DNA of 43,668 bases from Terrisporobacter petrolearius. GTDB taxonomy: Bacteria; Bacillota; Clostridia; Peptostreptococcales; Peptostreptococcaceae. The stretch spans positions 1 to 43,668 of the forward strand of contig NZ_JAHZMO010000027.1 in the NCBI RefSeq assembly GCF_020748185.1, written 5' to 3'. The notes under the pieces are model-generated. The model worked only from the letters and a program-made list of their open reading frames with translations, was not told where the DNA came from and did not search any database. Below, in pieces: positions 35,180 to 43,626 of this stretch (positions are counted from its first letter, which is position 1; each line of letters begins with the position of its first letter). The position numbers and the translations under genes are program-made.

Positions 35180-35437
35180 CTATTTATGATCACAGTTACA
35201 TTTTTTATCCTTGTGACCTTCAGCATGTTTTCTATGACAACATTCGTGATCAGAATTTTCTTTGTGTGCTTTTTCATGACCACAATAACATCCATCAGAA
35301 CAATTGGATAATGGGACCAAACCTTGATTATCCATTGCATTAGAATGAAACTCAGGAACATTAGGAGTTAAATTCTTGTTTAATGTTGGATTAGTTTCAA
35401 ATTGAGGTTTATTTCTATATACATTTTTAGTAGTCAT
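35180..35437 (-). CDS. Small protein with His/Cys-rich tail
   Basis: An 85-residue protein. Residues 1-43 are polar and unremarkable (MTTKNVYRNKPQF...). The last 42 residues contain seven Cys and seven His (CSDGCYCGHEKAH, HECCHRKHAEGH, KCNCDHK), a likely metal-binding or metal-sequestering tail. I do not recognise the family. The start is ATG 35437, 6 bases after AAGGAGG; the frame continues upstream to 35521 with a hydrophobic stretch that lacks such a site, so I left that out. It neighbours a ferritin-like gene, which also suggests metal handling. Confidence 0.65.
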   Translation of the reverse strand: MTTKNVYRNKPQFETNPTLNKNLTPNVPEFHSNAMDNQGLVPLSNCSDGCYCGHEKAHKENSDHECCHRKHAEGHKDKKCNCDHK

Positions 35438-35638
35438 AAAATACCTCCTTAAGATACTTCTCACTAATAGTATGCTAAAAATACAAAATAATATGGTAAG
35501 AAGAAAAAACAATAAATCCAATTATTTGCCAGTAATGAAAAATTTAAAATTAATAAAAATAAAAGTATTAATATGGATAAAGTAACAAATTTCTACTTTT
35601 AAGTATATATATTAAAATACTTTAAGGGGAAAATAGCT

Positions 35639-36102
35639 ATGAGTTATGCTTATGAATGGATACATCCAGATCCAAATCAATTACAAAACTCTATAAAGTT
35701 AATTGAAAAGTCCATAGGATCACAAAAGAAAGATTCTATATTTTTACGATGCTAATCTATAATATTCCAGTAAGTCAATTACCGAATAAGGAAACAAAAA
35801 AGATACAAGGAATAATAGAATCAATTAGAGATGACGAATTACGTCATAATCTAATATTTAAAGATATGTACCTTCAAATTACAGGAATAAAAATACAGCC
35901 AGAAGAAGAAAAGTTTATTTCACCAGCAGGTTTTAAAGAGGGAATATCAGATGCAATGATAAGAGAATTAAATGAAGTTAAAATTTATGTCCAAATAATT
36001 GAAGGGCTTCTAAGTTTATATTATAGAGATCAAATTTTTCAGATATTGAACGATGAATTAAGGTATGGAAGTTTATACAATTATATTTATACAGTAGTTT
36101 AA
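35639..36102 (+). pseudogene. Ferritin-like protein gene with a frameshift
   Basis: The gene begins at ATG 35639 (MSYAYEWIHPDPNQLQNSIKLIEKSIGSQKKDSIF) but the frame stops at 35753-35755. The -1 frame then continues as TMLIYNIPVSQLPNKETKKIQGIIESIRDDELRHNLIFKDMYLQITG to 36102. Joined, they give about 155 residues with ferritin-like helices carrying ExxH-type motifs (ESIRDDELRHN, near residue 70). The break lies in or near a TTTTT run at about 35743. Either the gene is inactive, the base is a sequencing error, or the run is a phase-variable site. AAGGGGA precedes the ATG. Confidence 0.7.
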
Positions 36103-36119
36103 ATATAATTGTAAAATAA

Positions 36120-36149
36120 AAAGATGTAACTAGTATAAGTTACATCTTT
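36120..36149. terminator. Terminator between ferritin-like and ferredoxin genes
   Basis: AAAGATGTAAC pairs perfectly with GTTACATCTTT. It serves two convergent genes, with A/T runs on both sides. Confidence 0.8.
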
Positions 36150-36171
36150 AATATTTACAATAAAAATTAAA

Positions 36172-36561
36172 TTAATCAGCAATCTCAACAATTTCAAGTA
36201 TTTCTTGAGGACATGCTTTAACGCATATTCCGCAAGCCATACATTTAGATGGAGCTGTTTTTTCTTCTGATTTAACAATAATTCCTTTTGGACAGACTTC
36301 TACACAAGTTAAACATCCTGTACATTTTTTCTTGTTTATTGTATAAATACCTTTAGCATTTTTAGATATTGCTTCTTCTGGACATTTTTTAGCACAAACG
36401 CCACATTGGTTACAAGCTTTTACATCTAATACATTTTTTTTATTAACCCCTATAGATATACAAGAGAAACCTTCTTTTTTATAAAAGGCTTCAGAACAAG
36501 CTAGTTCACAACCTAAACAAGCTTGACATAAAGATTTGTCCTTAACAACTAATTTTTTCAA
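36172..36561 (-). CDS. Four-cluster [4Fe-4S] ferredoxin
   Basis: A 129-residue electron carrier with four cysteine clusters: CQACLGCELAC (near 12), CNQCGVCAKKCP (near 50), CTGCLTCVEVCP (near 80) and CMACGICVKACP (near 107). The first cluster is distant from the others and not followed by Pro, as in ferredoxin-like subunits of oxidoreductases (HycB/CooF type). No catalytic partner is adjacent; the nearest upstream gene on the same strand is outside this region. A GGGGAGGG site precedes ATG on the minus strand. Confidence 0.88.
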   Translation of the reverse strand: MKKLVVKDKSLCQACLGCELACSEAFYKKEGFSCISIGVNKKNVLDVKACNQCGVCAKKCPEEAISKNAKGIYTINKKKCTGCLTCVEVCPKGIIVKSEEKTAPSKCMACGICVKACPQEILEIVEIAD

Positions 36562-36824
36562 TTTTATTTTCCCTCCCCTAAATATGTAGATAATTTATTT
36601 GTTTGAAAATAAAGCATCCTATTTTTAGTGTATATGATTGTTATTGTAAAATCAACGAAGTAAGAAAATCGACTGATTACTTTTTGGAAAGCCAAAAAAT
36701 CATTAATAATATTTTTGTACTTTATGCTAAAATAAGAAAAAATATTTGAATAATAGGGTTTAAGTGTTATATTATAAAAATAAATAATACAAAATTAATC
36801 GGATTTTATATAAAGGAGGAAATA

Positions 36825-37307
36825 ATGAAGAGAACAGACTATATATCATGGGATGAATATTTTATGGGAATATCCTTATTATCAGGAATGAGAAGTAAAG
36901 ATCCATCAACACAAGTAGGTGCTTGTATAGTAGACAAAAACAATAGAATAGTATCAATTGGATATAATGGATTCGTTAATGGTTGTAGTGATGAAGATTT
37001 TCCATGGAAAAGAGAAGGAGAGTTTCTTGAAACAAAATATCCATATGTAGTTCATGCAGAACAAAATGCAATACTAAATGCCAGGGGAAAATCTTTAGAA
37101 GGATGTAGCATTTATGTTAATCTATTCCCTTGTCATGATTGTGCTAGAAATATTATTCAATCTGGTATAAAGAAAGTATATTATTTAGATGATAAATATG
37201 CTGAAACAGACTCGACAAAAGCTTCTAAATATATGTTTGAAAAAGCGAAAGTACAATGCATAAAATTAGAAGCAAGTATAGAAAAAATAGAAATATTATT
37301 TAAATAA
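36825..37307 (+). CDS. Deoxycytidylate deaminase
   Basis: Deaminates dCMP to dUMP, feeding thymidylate synthesis. A 160-residue zinc enzyme with the family start (ISWDEYFMGISLLSGMRSKDPSTQVGA). The ligand His and catalytic Glu lie in VVHAEQNAIL (near 85-90), and the two Cys ligands in LFPCHDCARN (near 110). AAGGAGG precedes ATG. It precedes nrdD and thyX, which fits a shared task, though a terminator and separate promoter divide it from nrdD. ComEB-like in naming. Confidence 0.92.
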   Translation: MKRTDYISWDEYFMGISLLSGMRSKDPSTQVGACIVDKNNRIVSIGYNGFVNGCSDEDFPWKREGEFLETKYPYVVHAEQNAILNARGKSLEGCSIYVNLFPCHDCARNIIQSGIKKVYYLDDKYAETDSTKASKYMFEKAKVQCIKLEASIEKIEILFK

Positions 37308-37319
37308 AGTTAATTAAAA

Positions 37320-37360
37320 GAAATGTAAAATGGGAAAATTCATTTTATATTTCTTTTTTT
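37320..37360 (+). terminator. Terminator after dCMP deaminase
   Basis: GAAATGTAAAATG pairs with CATTTTATATTTC (one G-T pair), followed by seven T. Confidence 0.85.
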
Positions 37361-37541
37361 ATGAAAAAATATTATTAGTATTGTTTGATTTTAAATCAAT
37401 ACGAATTTATGAAATTTTGTAAATTTATGGAAAAAAATATAAAAAAAAATCAATGTGCTTGAATGGCTACATTTGAGAATATAAATAAAAAAATTATATA
37501 GTATTGACAAAAATAAAGTTGAAAAATTAAAAATAAATCAC

Positions 37542-37595
37542 TTGATTAAGCACCACATGTGGTATAGAATATACAAGGTGGTTACTATATATAGT
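37542..37595 (+). promoter_or_regulatory. nrdD promoter with two NrdR-like boxes
   Basis: TTGATT (37542-37547) and TAGAAT (37565-37570) are 17 bases apart. The palindrome ACCACATGTGGT (37552-37563) lies between them and ACTATATATAGT (37584-37595) lies just downstream. The two centres are 32 bp apart, the spacing known for pairs of NrdR boxes; the second box followed by GT resembles the NrdR consensus. NrdR represses ribonucleotide reductase genes when dATP/ATP is high. Confidence 0.6.
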
Positions 37596-37717
37596 GTTTT
37601 ATCTTAGGAACACTGGGTATAAAACTTCTATAAAAGTCAATAGGTTTACATAAAAAAATTAAAACATTAATCTATGTAGATAAAAATAGATATCACTATG
37701 TACAAAAGGAGATGCTT

Positions 37718-39847
37718 ATGAAAAAAGAGTTAAATATAATCAAAAGAGACGGAAAAGTTGTCAAATTTGATAAAGATAAGATTGAAAATGCTATATTAAA
37801 AGCGATGAAATATGGTAGTGGAGTTTATATACCAGAGATTGCAAAAGAAATAGCTGAAGATATAGAAACTATTTGTATGGAACGTGATGCCAATGCTACA
37901 GTATACAAAATAGAAGAAATGGTATATACAAAGCTAATTGATTATAAACAAAAGCTAACAGCTAAGGCATATGAAGGATATAGAGCGGTACAATCATTTA
38001 AAAGGACAATAAATACAACAGACGATAGCATCCTAGGTTTATTAGATAGAAGTAATGAAGATGTTTTAAATGAAAATTCAAATAAAAATGGTATATTAGC
38101 ATCTACTCAAAGAGATTTAGTAGCAGGAGAAGTATCAAAAGATATGTCTAGAAGAAAACTAATACCTGCTCATATAGTTCATGCCCATGATGAAGGTGTT
38201 CTTCACTATCATGATATGGACTATGCCATGCAACCAATACACAACTGTATGTTAATCAACTTGGAGGATATGTTAACAAATGGAACTGTTATTAACAACA
38301 AATTAGTAGAATCTCCAAAATCTTTTGGAACGGCATGTACTATAGTTACTCAAATTATAGCTCAAATAGCAAGTGCTCAATATGGAGGAAATACAATAAC
38401 TATAAAACATATAGCACCATTTTTAAGGGTATCATACAATAAATATTTAAATAAATATAAACAAAAATACTCTCCTGATATGGCTAAAGAATTAGCTGAA
38501 GAGAGAATGATGGAAGAATTAAAATCTGGTATTCAAACTATTAGATATCAGTTATCAACTCTTCATACAAGTAATGGTCAATCACCATTTTGTACAATAT
38601 ACTTGGAGATAGAAGAAGGTCATGAGTATGAAAGAGAAATGGCGTTAATTTGCGAAGAAATGATAGTACAAAGATTAGAGGGAATGAAAAACTATAAAGG
38701 TCAAGTAATAGGTGAAGAGTTCCCAAAATTAGTTTATTTACTGGATGAACATAACTGTCTAGAAGGTGGTAAATATGACTATATAACAAAGCTTGCTGCA
38801 AAATGTAATACAAAAAGATTAGTACCAGATTATCAAAGTGCAAAAATGATGAGAAAAAATTATGATGGAGAAACATTCCCTCCAATGGGTTGTAGATCAC
38901 ACCTAAGTAACTGGAGAGATGAAAACGGAAATTATAAATGGTACGGAAGATTCAACCAAGGGGTTATATCTTTAAACTTAGTACAAGTTGCATTAACGGC
39001 AGAAAAAAATATGGAAAAGTTTTGGAGTATATTAGACGAAAGATTAGATCTTTGTAAAGAAGCACTAATGATTAGACATAATTTATTAAAGGGTACAACA
39101 TCTGATATATCACCAATACACTGGCAGCATGGTGGAATATCTAGACTAGAAAAAGGTGAAAAAATAGATTCTTTATTAGAAGGAGGATATTCAACGCTTT
39201 CCTTAGGATATGTTGGTATATATGAAATGACGCAAGCGATGCTTGATATATCTCACACAACTGAAGAAGGCGAAAAATTTGCCCTTGAAGTAATGAATTA
39301 TTTAAACGATAAATGTAGTGAGTGGAAAAAAGAAACAGGCCTTGGATTTGGTCTTTATGGAACTCCAGGAGAAAGTTTAACTTCAAGATTCTGTAGAATA
39401 GACAAACAAAAATTTGGAGAAATAAAAAACGTAACTGATAGAATGTATTATACAAATTCATATCATGTTCATGTTTCTGAAGAAATAGATGCATTTTCTA
39501 AATTAAAATTTGAAAGTCAATTCCATGATATAAGTTCAGGTGGATGTATAAGTTATGTAGAAGTTCCAGATATGAGTAGAAACTTACCAGCTGTAGAACA
39601 AATAATCAACTATATATATCATAATATACAATACGCTGAAATAAATACTAAGCCGGATGTTTGCTTCGTATGTGATTATACTGGAGAAATAAAATTAGAT
39701 GAAAATTTAGAGTGGTATTGTCCAAACTGTGGAAATAGAAATAAAGATGAGATGCAAGTTATGAGAAGAACCTGTGGTTATATAGGTTCAAATATGTGGG
39801 GTAAAGGCCGTACGCAAGAAATCGGAGAAAGAGTCTTACATTTATAA
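37718..39847 (+). CDS. nrdD: Anaerobic ribonucleoside-triphosphate reductase
   Basis: Class III reductase that makes dNTPs from NTPs without oxygen. The 709-residue protein has an N-terminal ATP-cone (IIKRDGKVVKFDKDKIENAILKAM, about 3-95) for allosteric control, the ten-stranded barrel, a zinc site (CFVCDYTGEI...WYCPNCG, near 650-670) and the glycyl-radical site RTCGYIG near 685. I chose ATG 37718, 6 bases after AAAGGAG, instead of ATG 37712. Its activase nrdG is 1.8 kb downstream, after folD and thyX. Confidence 0.96.
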   Translation: MKKELNIIKRDGKVVKFDKDKIENAILKAMKYGSGVYIPEIAKEIAEDIETICMERDANATVYKIEEMVYTKLIDYKQKLTAKAYEGYRAVQSFKRTINTTDDSILGLLDRSNEDVLNENSNKNGILASTQRDLVAGEVSKDMSRRKLIPAHIVHAHDEGVLHYHDMDYAMQPIHNCMLINLEDMLTNGTVINNKLVESPKSFGTACTIVTQIIAQIASAQYGGNTITIKHIAPFLRVSYNKYLNKYKQKYSPDMAKELAEERMMEELKSGIQTIRYQLSTLHTSNGQSPFCTIYLEIEEGHEYEREMALICEEMIVQRLEGMKNYKGQVIGEEFPKLVYLLDEHNCLEGGKYDYITKLAAKCNTKRLVPDYQSAKMMRKNYDGETFPPMGCRSHLSNWRDENGNYKWYGRFNQGVISLNLVQVALTAEKNMEKFWSILDERLDLCKEALMIRHNLLKGTTSDISPIHWQHGGISRLEKGEKIDSLLEGGYSTLSLGYVGIYEMTQAMLDISHTTEEGEKFALEVMNYLNDKCSEWKKETGLGFGLYGTPGESLTSRFCRIDKQKFGEIKNVTDRMYYTNSYHVHVSEEIDAFSKLKFESQFHDISSGGCISYVEVPDMSRNLPAVEQIINYIYHNIQYAEINTKPDVCFVCDYTGEIKLDENLEWYCPNCGNRNKDEMQVMRRTCGYIGSNMWGKGRTQEIGERVLHL

Positions 39848-39849
39848 AC

Positions 39850-39876
39850 GAAAAGGTGCATATGCACCTTTTCTAT
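39850..39876 (+). terminator. Palindromic terminator between nrdD and folD
   Basis: GAAAAGGTGCAT and ATGCACCTTTTC are perfect complements with no spacer, followed by TATTATA. The T run is weak, so read-through into folD is possible. Confidence 0.65.
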
Positions 39877-39909
39877 TATACATAAAAATAGTAAAAGGAT
39901 GGAAAGAAA

Positions 39910-40761
39910 ATGACATTACTAGATGCGAGACAATTAGTAACAAAAAAAGTAGCACAATTAAAAGAGAGAGTAAATAAATTAAGTAAAAAACCTTCTCTAG
40001 TAATCATTAGAGTAGGAGAAGACTTCGCCAGTGGAAAGTATGTGTCAAATAAAGTTAAAAAATGTGAAGACGTTGGAATAAGTTCAAAAATAATTCACTT
40101 AGATGAAAATATTAGTCAAGATGAAGTAGAAAAGATTATTATAGATTTAAATAAAGATAAAGATGTTACAGGAGTTTTATTACAATTACCTATATCAAAA
40201 CATTTAAATGAAGATTATCTTACAAATCTTATAGAATGTGAAAAAGATGTAGATGGATTTACAATAGGAAATATGGGTAAATTATCTCTTAATTTGGAGG
40301 GGAATGTGGCATGCACTCCTAGAGGTATAATGACTTTATTAAAAGAATTTAAAATAGATATGGAAGGTAAGGATGTTCTTATAATAAATCGTTCTAACAT
40401 AGTTGGAAAGCCATTATCGCAGTTGTTTTTACAAGAAAATGCCACAGTGACTATAGCTCACAGTAAAACTAAAAATTTAAAGGAAAAAATTGCATCGTCA
40501 GATATAGTTGTTACAGCAGTAGGAAGAGCTAACTTCTTAAGTGCACAAGATTTTTCTAATAATACTACAATAATAGATGTATCAATTAACTTTAATGAAG
40601 AAGGCAAAATGTGTGGTGATGTGTCTAAAGAAGATTACGACCTTATAGTAAATGAAAAACAATGTCATTTGACTCCTGTACCAAATGGAGTAGGTCAAAT
40701 GACTGTTATAGAATTAATTGAACAAACAATAGAAATTGCTGAAAAAGGGGAGAGTAAATAA
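39910..40761 (+). CDS. folD: Methylenetetrahydrofolate dehydrogenase/cyclohydrolase
   Basis: Interconverts methylene-, methenyl- and formyl-tetrahydrofolate. The 283 residues contain GEDFASGKYVSNKVKKCEDVGI (with the catalytic Lys, near 55), GVLLQLPISKHL (near 95), the NADP-site motif IINRSNIVGKPLSQLF (near 160) and PVPNGVGQMTV (near 258, usually PVPGGVGPMT). Its stop codon shares a base with the thyX start (TAATG), so folate supply and thymidylate synthesis are translationally coupled. Confidence 0.95.
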   Translation: MTLLDARQLVTKKVAQLKERVNKLSKKPSLVIIRVGEDFASGKYVSNKVKKCEDVGISSKIIHLDENISQDEVEKIIIDLNKDKDVTGVLLQLPISKHLNEDYLTNLIECEKDVDGFTIGNMGKLSLNLEGNVACTPRGIMTLLKEFKIDMEGKDVLIINRSNIVGKPLSQLFLQENATVTIAHSKTKNLKEKIASSDIVVTAVGRANFLSAQDFSNNTTIIDVSINFNEEGKMCGDVSKEDYDLIVNEKQCHLTPVPNGVGQMTVIELIEQTIEIAEKGESK

Positions 40762-41624
40762 TGGAAACAAAATTAAAAGTAAAACTTATATCTCATACAA
40801 TGAATCCTGAACTTGTTGTAGCTACAGCAGGAAAACTTTGTTATTCACCGTCAAATATTGATAATTTAATGGAAAAGCAAACACCTGAAAGTATTGAAAG
40901 ATTTGTAAATATGATTACTTCTATTGGTCATGGTAGTGTGTTAGAACATACTAGCTTTACTTTTGCAATAGAAGGAGTTTCAAGAAGTTTAACACATCAA
41001 TTAGTTAGACATAGAATCGCATCTTATAGTCAACAATCTCAAAGATATGTTAAAGAAACTCAGTTTGAATATGTAATCCCACAAGATATAAAAAACAACC
41101 CTATACTTGAGCAAAGCTATAAAAATCATATGGAAGATAGCCAAAGGCTATATGATGATATAGTTGATAAATTAATATATGATTATGTTTATAATACAGA
41201 TCAGTATGGTAAATTAGTAGATATTCAATTAAAAAAATGTAATATAGATAAAGATGAATTTGAAGTATGGAAAAACGAAAATAAATCTTGTGAAAAGTTT
41301 GTAGACACATTAAGAACATCATATAAGAAGCTATGTTCAACTTTAGAGAAGAAATCAATTGAAAACGCTAGATATATATTCCCAAATGCTTGTGAAACAA
41401 AAATAATCTGCACAATGAACTTAAGAAGCTTAATAAACTTCTGTCATCATAGATGTTGCAGAAGAGCACAAGAAGAAATAAATGAATTAGCATGGACTAT
41501 GGTAGCAGAAGTAGAAAAAGTAAGTCCTTTACTTGGAAAAACTCTTGGCGCAAGTTGTCAATTTGGACCATGTCCAGAAGGGTCTATGTGCTGTATGATG
41601 CCTTATGAAAAGAAGAACAAATAA
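40761..41624 (+). CDS. thyX: Flavin-dependent thymidylate synthase ThyX
   Basis: Methylates dUMP to dTMP with methylenetetrahydrofolate and FAD. The signature RHRIASYSQQSQRY (RHRxxSxxxQSxR type) lies near residue 79, preceded by HGSVLEHTSFTFAIEGVSR. The 287 residues exceed the common 210-260: an insert around 130-190 (YNTDQYGKLVDIQLKKCNID...) and a Cys-rich end (CQFGPCPEGSMCCM) are notable. ThyX yields tetrahydrofolate, not dihydrofolate, which suits the adjacent FolD. GGGGAGAG precedes ATG. Confidence 0.95.
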   Translation: METKLKVKLISHTMNPELVVATAGKLCYSPSNIDNLMEKQTPESIERFVNMITSIGHGSVLEHTSFTFAIEGVSRSLTHQLVRHRIASYSQQSQRYVKETQFEYVIPQDIKNNPILEQSYKNHMEDSQRLYDDIVDKLIYDYVYNTDQYGKLVDIQLKKCNIDKDEFEVWKNENKSCEKFVDTLRTSYKKLCSTLEKKSIENARYIFPNACETKIICTMNLRSLINFCHHRCCRRAQEEINELAWTMVAEVEKVSPLLGKTLGASCQFGPCPEGSMCCMMPYEKKNK

Positions 41625-41674
41625 GGTTAACTTTTAAATTTATAAAATGCAGATACTAAAAGGAGCATAATAAT

Positions 41675-42196
41675 ATGAGAATAAATAGAATTAAAGATAA
41701 TGATATAGCAAATGGATTTGGAATTACTATGTCTCTTTGGACTCAAGGATGCCCTCACAAGTGCAAAGGCTGTTTTAATAGTGAAACTTGGAGTTTTACA
41801 GATGGTGAAGAATTTACAGAGGAGAAACTAAGTTATATTATGGATAACATTGATAAACATAATATAAAGAGAGATTTATCCATATTAGGAGGGGAACCTC
41901 TTTGTCCTGAAAATATTGATGGGGTTATTTATGTATGTAAGAAATTTAAAAATAAATATCCTGAAAAGAAAATATATTTATGGACAGGCTATACTGTTGA
42001 AAACTTTAATGAATTTCAAAAAGAAATTTTAAAATATGCAGATGTTTTAGTAGATGGCAAGTTTGAAGAAGAAAGAAAAAATATATCTCTTACACTAAGA
42101 GGATCATCAAACCAAAGAGTTATAAATGTTAAAGAAACATTAAAAGAAAATAAATTAATATTATTTGATTTAGAAAATAAAAAAGAAGCTATTTAA
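41675..42196 (+). CDS. nrdG: Anaerobic ribonucleotide reductase activating protein
   Basis: A 173-residue radical SAM activase that installs the glycyl radical of NrdD. The cluster motif CPHKCKGC is near residue 26, in TQGCPHKCKGCFNSETW, followed by LSILGGEPLCPEN (near 70) and LWTGYT (near 103). AAAGGAG precedes ATG. It ends the nrdD-folD-thyX-nrdG cluster with a terminator overlapping its stop. Confidence 0.95.
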   Translation: MRINRIKDNDIANGFGITMSLWTQGCPHKCKGCFNSETWSFTDGEEFTEEKLSYIMDNIDKHNIKRDLSILGGEPLCPENIDGVIYVCKKFKNKYPEKKIYLWTGYTVENFNEFQKEILKYADVLVDGKFEEERKNISLTLRGSSNQRVINVKETLKENKLILFDLENKKEAI

Positions 42197-42212
42197 TAGC
42201 TTCTTTTTTTAT
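42180..42212 (+). terminator. Terminator overlapping the nrdG stop
   Basis: AAAGAAGCTATT pairs with AATAGCTTCTTT around the stop codon and is followed by TTTTTATTTT. Confidence 0.88.
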
Positions 42213-42293
42213 TTTAAATTACTTACAAATCTAACAAGTTGATATAATATAAATAAAGAAGTAAAATACTCTTAATTGGGGAGATGAGAGCGT

Positions 42294-43499
42294 ATGTTAG
42301 GAGTAGCATTAGAAGGTGGAGGTGCAAGGGGTGCATTCCATGTTGGAGCGATTAGGGCATTATTAGAAGAGGGGTATCAGATAGATGGAATAGTAGGAAC
42401 TTCTATTGGAGCCTTTAATGCAGCAATGGTCGCTCAAGGGGATTTTGAAAAATGTTTTGAAATGTGGAGTAATGTTACGCCACAACAACTGTTTGATATA
42501 GAGGATAGGTATATGGCCAATGTAATAAATCGAAATCTTAATATAAAAACCATAACCTATTTTTCTAGTGAAGCAAAAAGAATAATCACTAATAGAGGCA
42601 TTGATACAGACAATTTAAGAAAAGTTGTAGATGAATTAATTGATGAGGAAAAACTAAGAAATAGCAATATGGACTTTGGTCTTGTTACAGTGGAATTGGG
42701 ACCTTTAAGCCCAATAGAAGTCTTTAAAGAAGATATTCCAAATGGAAAAATAAAAGATTTCATAATGGCAAGTGCCAGATATCCAGGTCTAAAAATGGAA
42801 CCTTTAGATGGAAAAGCATACCTAGATGGAGGGCTTTATGATAATTGCCCTGTAAATCTTTTATCAAAAAAAAATTATGACAAAATAATAGCCATAAGAT
42901 TAAATTCTAGTAGAAAATTAAAACATATTGATGAAGGTGCAAATGTAGTTGAAATTCAGCCGTCTATGGATTTAGGTGGAACTTTTATTTTTACAAAAGA
43001 TTTAGCTCATAGAAATATTAAACTGGGTTACTATGATGCCATTAAAGCTATAAGAAAGTTAAAAGGAAGGGAATATTATATAGAACCAATAGATAATGAT
43101 TTAATTTTTAGCAAACTTTTAGAATTACCTGATGAATTGATTATAGATATAGGAATAAGTATGGGTCTGAAAGATATTCCTCCTAAAAGAATGCTATTTG
43201 AATTTATATTGCCTAATTTATCAAAATACTTAAATTTAAAGAAAGAAGATAATTATCAAGATATTATTATTGCACTATTAGAAAATATGGCAAAGGAAAG
43301 AGAAGTAGAAAAATTTAAAATATATTCCTTACCAGATTTTTTTAATATAATAAAAGATAATGAAAAAGAAAGTAGCTTTCATAAAAAGGTGCAAATTAGT
43401 CTAAGAGGATTAAAAAGAAAAGCTATTGAAAATATTACCCAAGTAGATATGAACATAATAAATGAAAAATTATTATGTATGTTAGAAGATGAGGAATAA
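42294..43499 (+). CDS. Patatin-like phospholipase
   Basis: A 401-residue protein. The patatin domain covers about residues 1-210: the oxyanion glycine motif GGGARGAFHVG (near 8-18), the nucleophile in GTSIGAF (GxSxG, Ser near 42), and the catalytic Asp in YLDGGLYDN (DG motif, near 177). The C-terminal 190 residues are helical and Lys/Glu-rich with no recognised domain. It has no signal peptide, so it acts in the cytosol or at the inner membrane face. GGGGAGATGAG precedes ATG. It stands alone between two terminators. Confidence 0.92.
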   Translation: MLGVALEGGGARGAFHVGAIRALLEEGYQIDGIVGTSIGAFNAAMVAQGDFEKCFEMWSNVTPQQLFDIEDRYMANVINRNLNIKTITYFSSEAKRIITNRGIDTDNLRKVVDELIDEEKLRNSNMDFGLVTVELGPLSPIEVFKEDIPNGKIKDFIMASARYPGLKMEPLDGKAYLDGGLYDNCPVNLLSKKNYDKIIAIRLNSSRKLKHIDEGANVVEIQPSMDLGGTFIFTKDLAHRNIKLGYYDAIKAIRKLKGREYYIEPIDNDLIFSKLLELPDELIIDIGISMGLKDIPPKRMLFEFILPNLSKYLNLKKEDNYQDIIIALLENMAKEREVEKFKIYSLPDFFNIIKDNEKESSFHKKVQISLRGLKRKAIENITQVDMNIINEKLLCMLEDEE

Positions 43500-43541
43500 A
43501 AAGTAGATAAGTTTGTGTTTTGCAAACTTATCTACTTTTTT
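43498..43541 (+). terminator. Strong terminator after the patatin gene
   Basis: AAAAGTAGATAAGTTTG pairs perfectly (17 bp) with CAAACTTATCTACTTTT, followed by TT. It overlaps the stop codon. Confidence 0.9.
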
Positions 43542-43587
43542 GAGACTGTGAAGTTTTTTCTGTAAATAGCTTTCTATGATAAGTTTA

Positions 43588-43626
43588 TTAAGGCATGGAT
43601 ATGAAAATTATGTATCCATGCCTTAA
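43588..43626. terminator. Second inverted repeat near the window end
   Basis: TTAAGGCATGGATA and TATCCATGCCTTAA are perfect 14-bp arms around 11 bases. It lacks a strong T run on either strand and may end a gene beyond the window or be a repeat. Confidence 0.5.

Larger units (their letters stand above)
37308..37717. promoter_or_regulatory. Gap before nrdD: terminator and long regulated leader
   Basis: About 410 bases. The left end holds the dCMP deaminase terminator (37320-37360). The middle holds a promoter with paired NrdR-like boxes (37542-37595). About 120 bases of untranslated leader follow, in which I see no known riboswitch. Confidence 0.6.

Noticed and set aside
35438..35521. N-terminal extension of the His/Cys-rich protein with a hydrophobic stretch
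   Set aside because: A strong AAGGAGG lies just before the internal ATG 35437, and the upstream start has no such site; the hydrophobic part comes from AT-rich intergenic DNA.
36680..36700. Short hairpin TTTTTGG / CCAAAAA between ferredoxin and dCMP deaminase genes
   Set aside because: Lies in a divergent promoter region, is short and AT-rich, and ends no transcript that I can identify.
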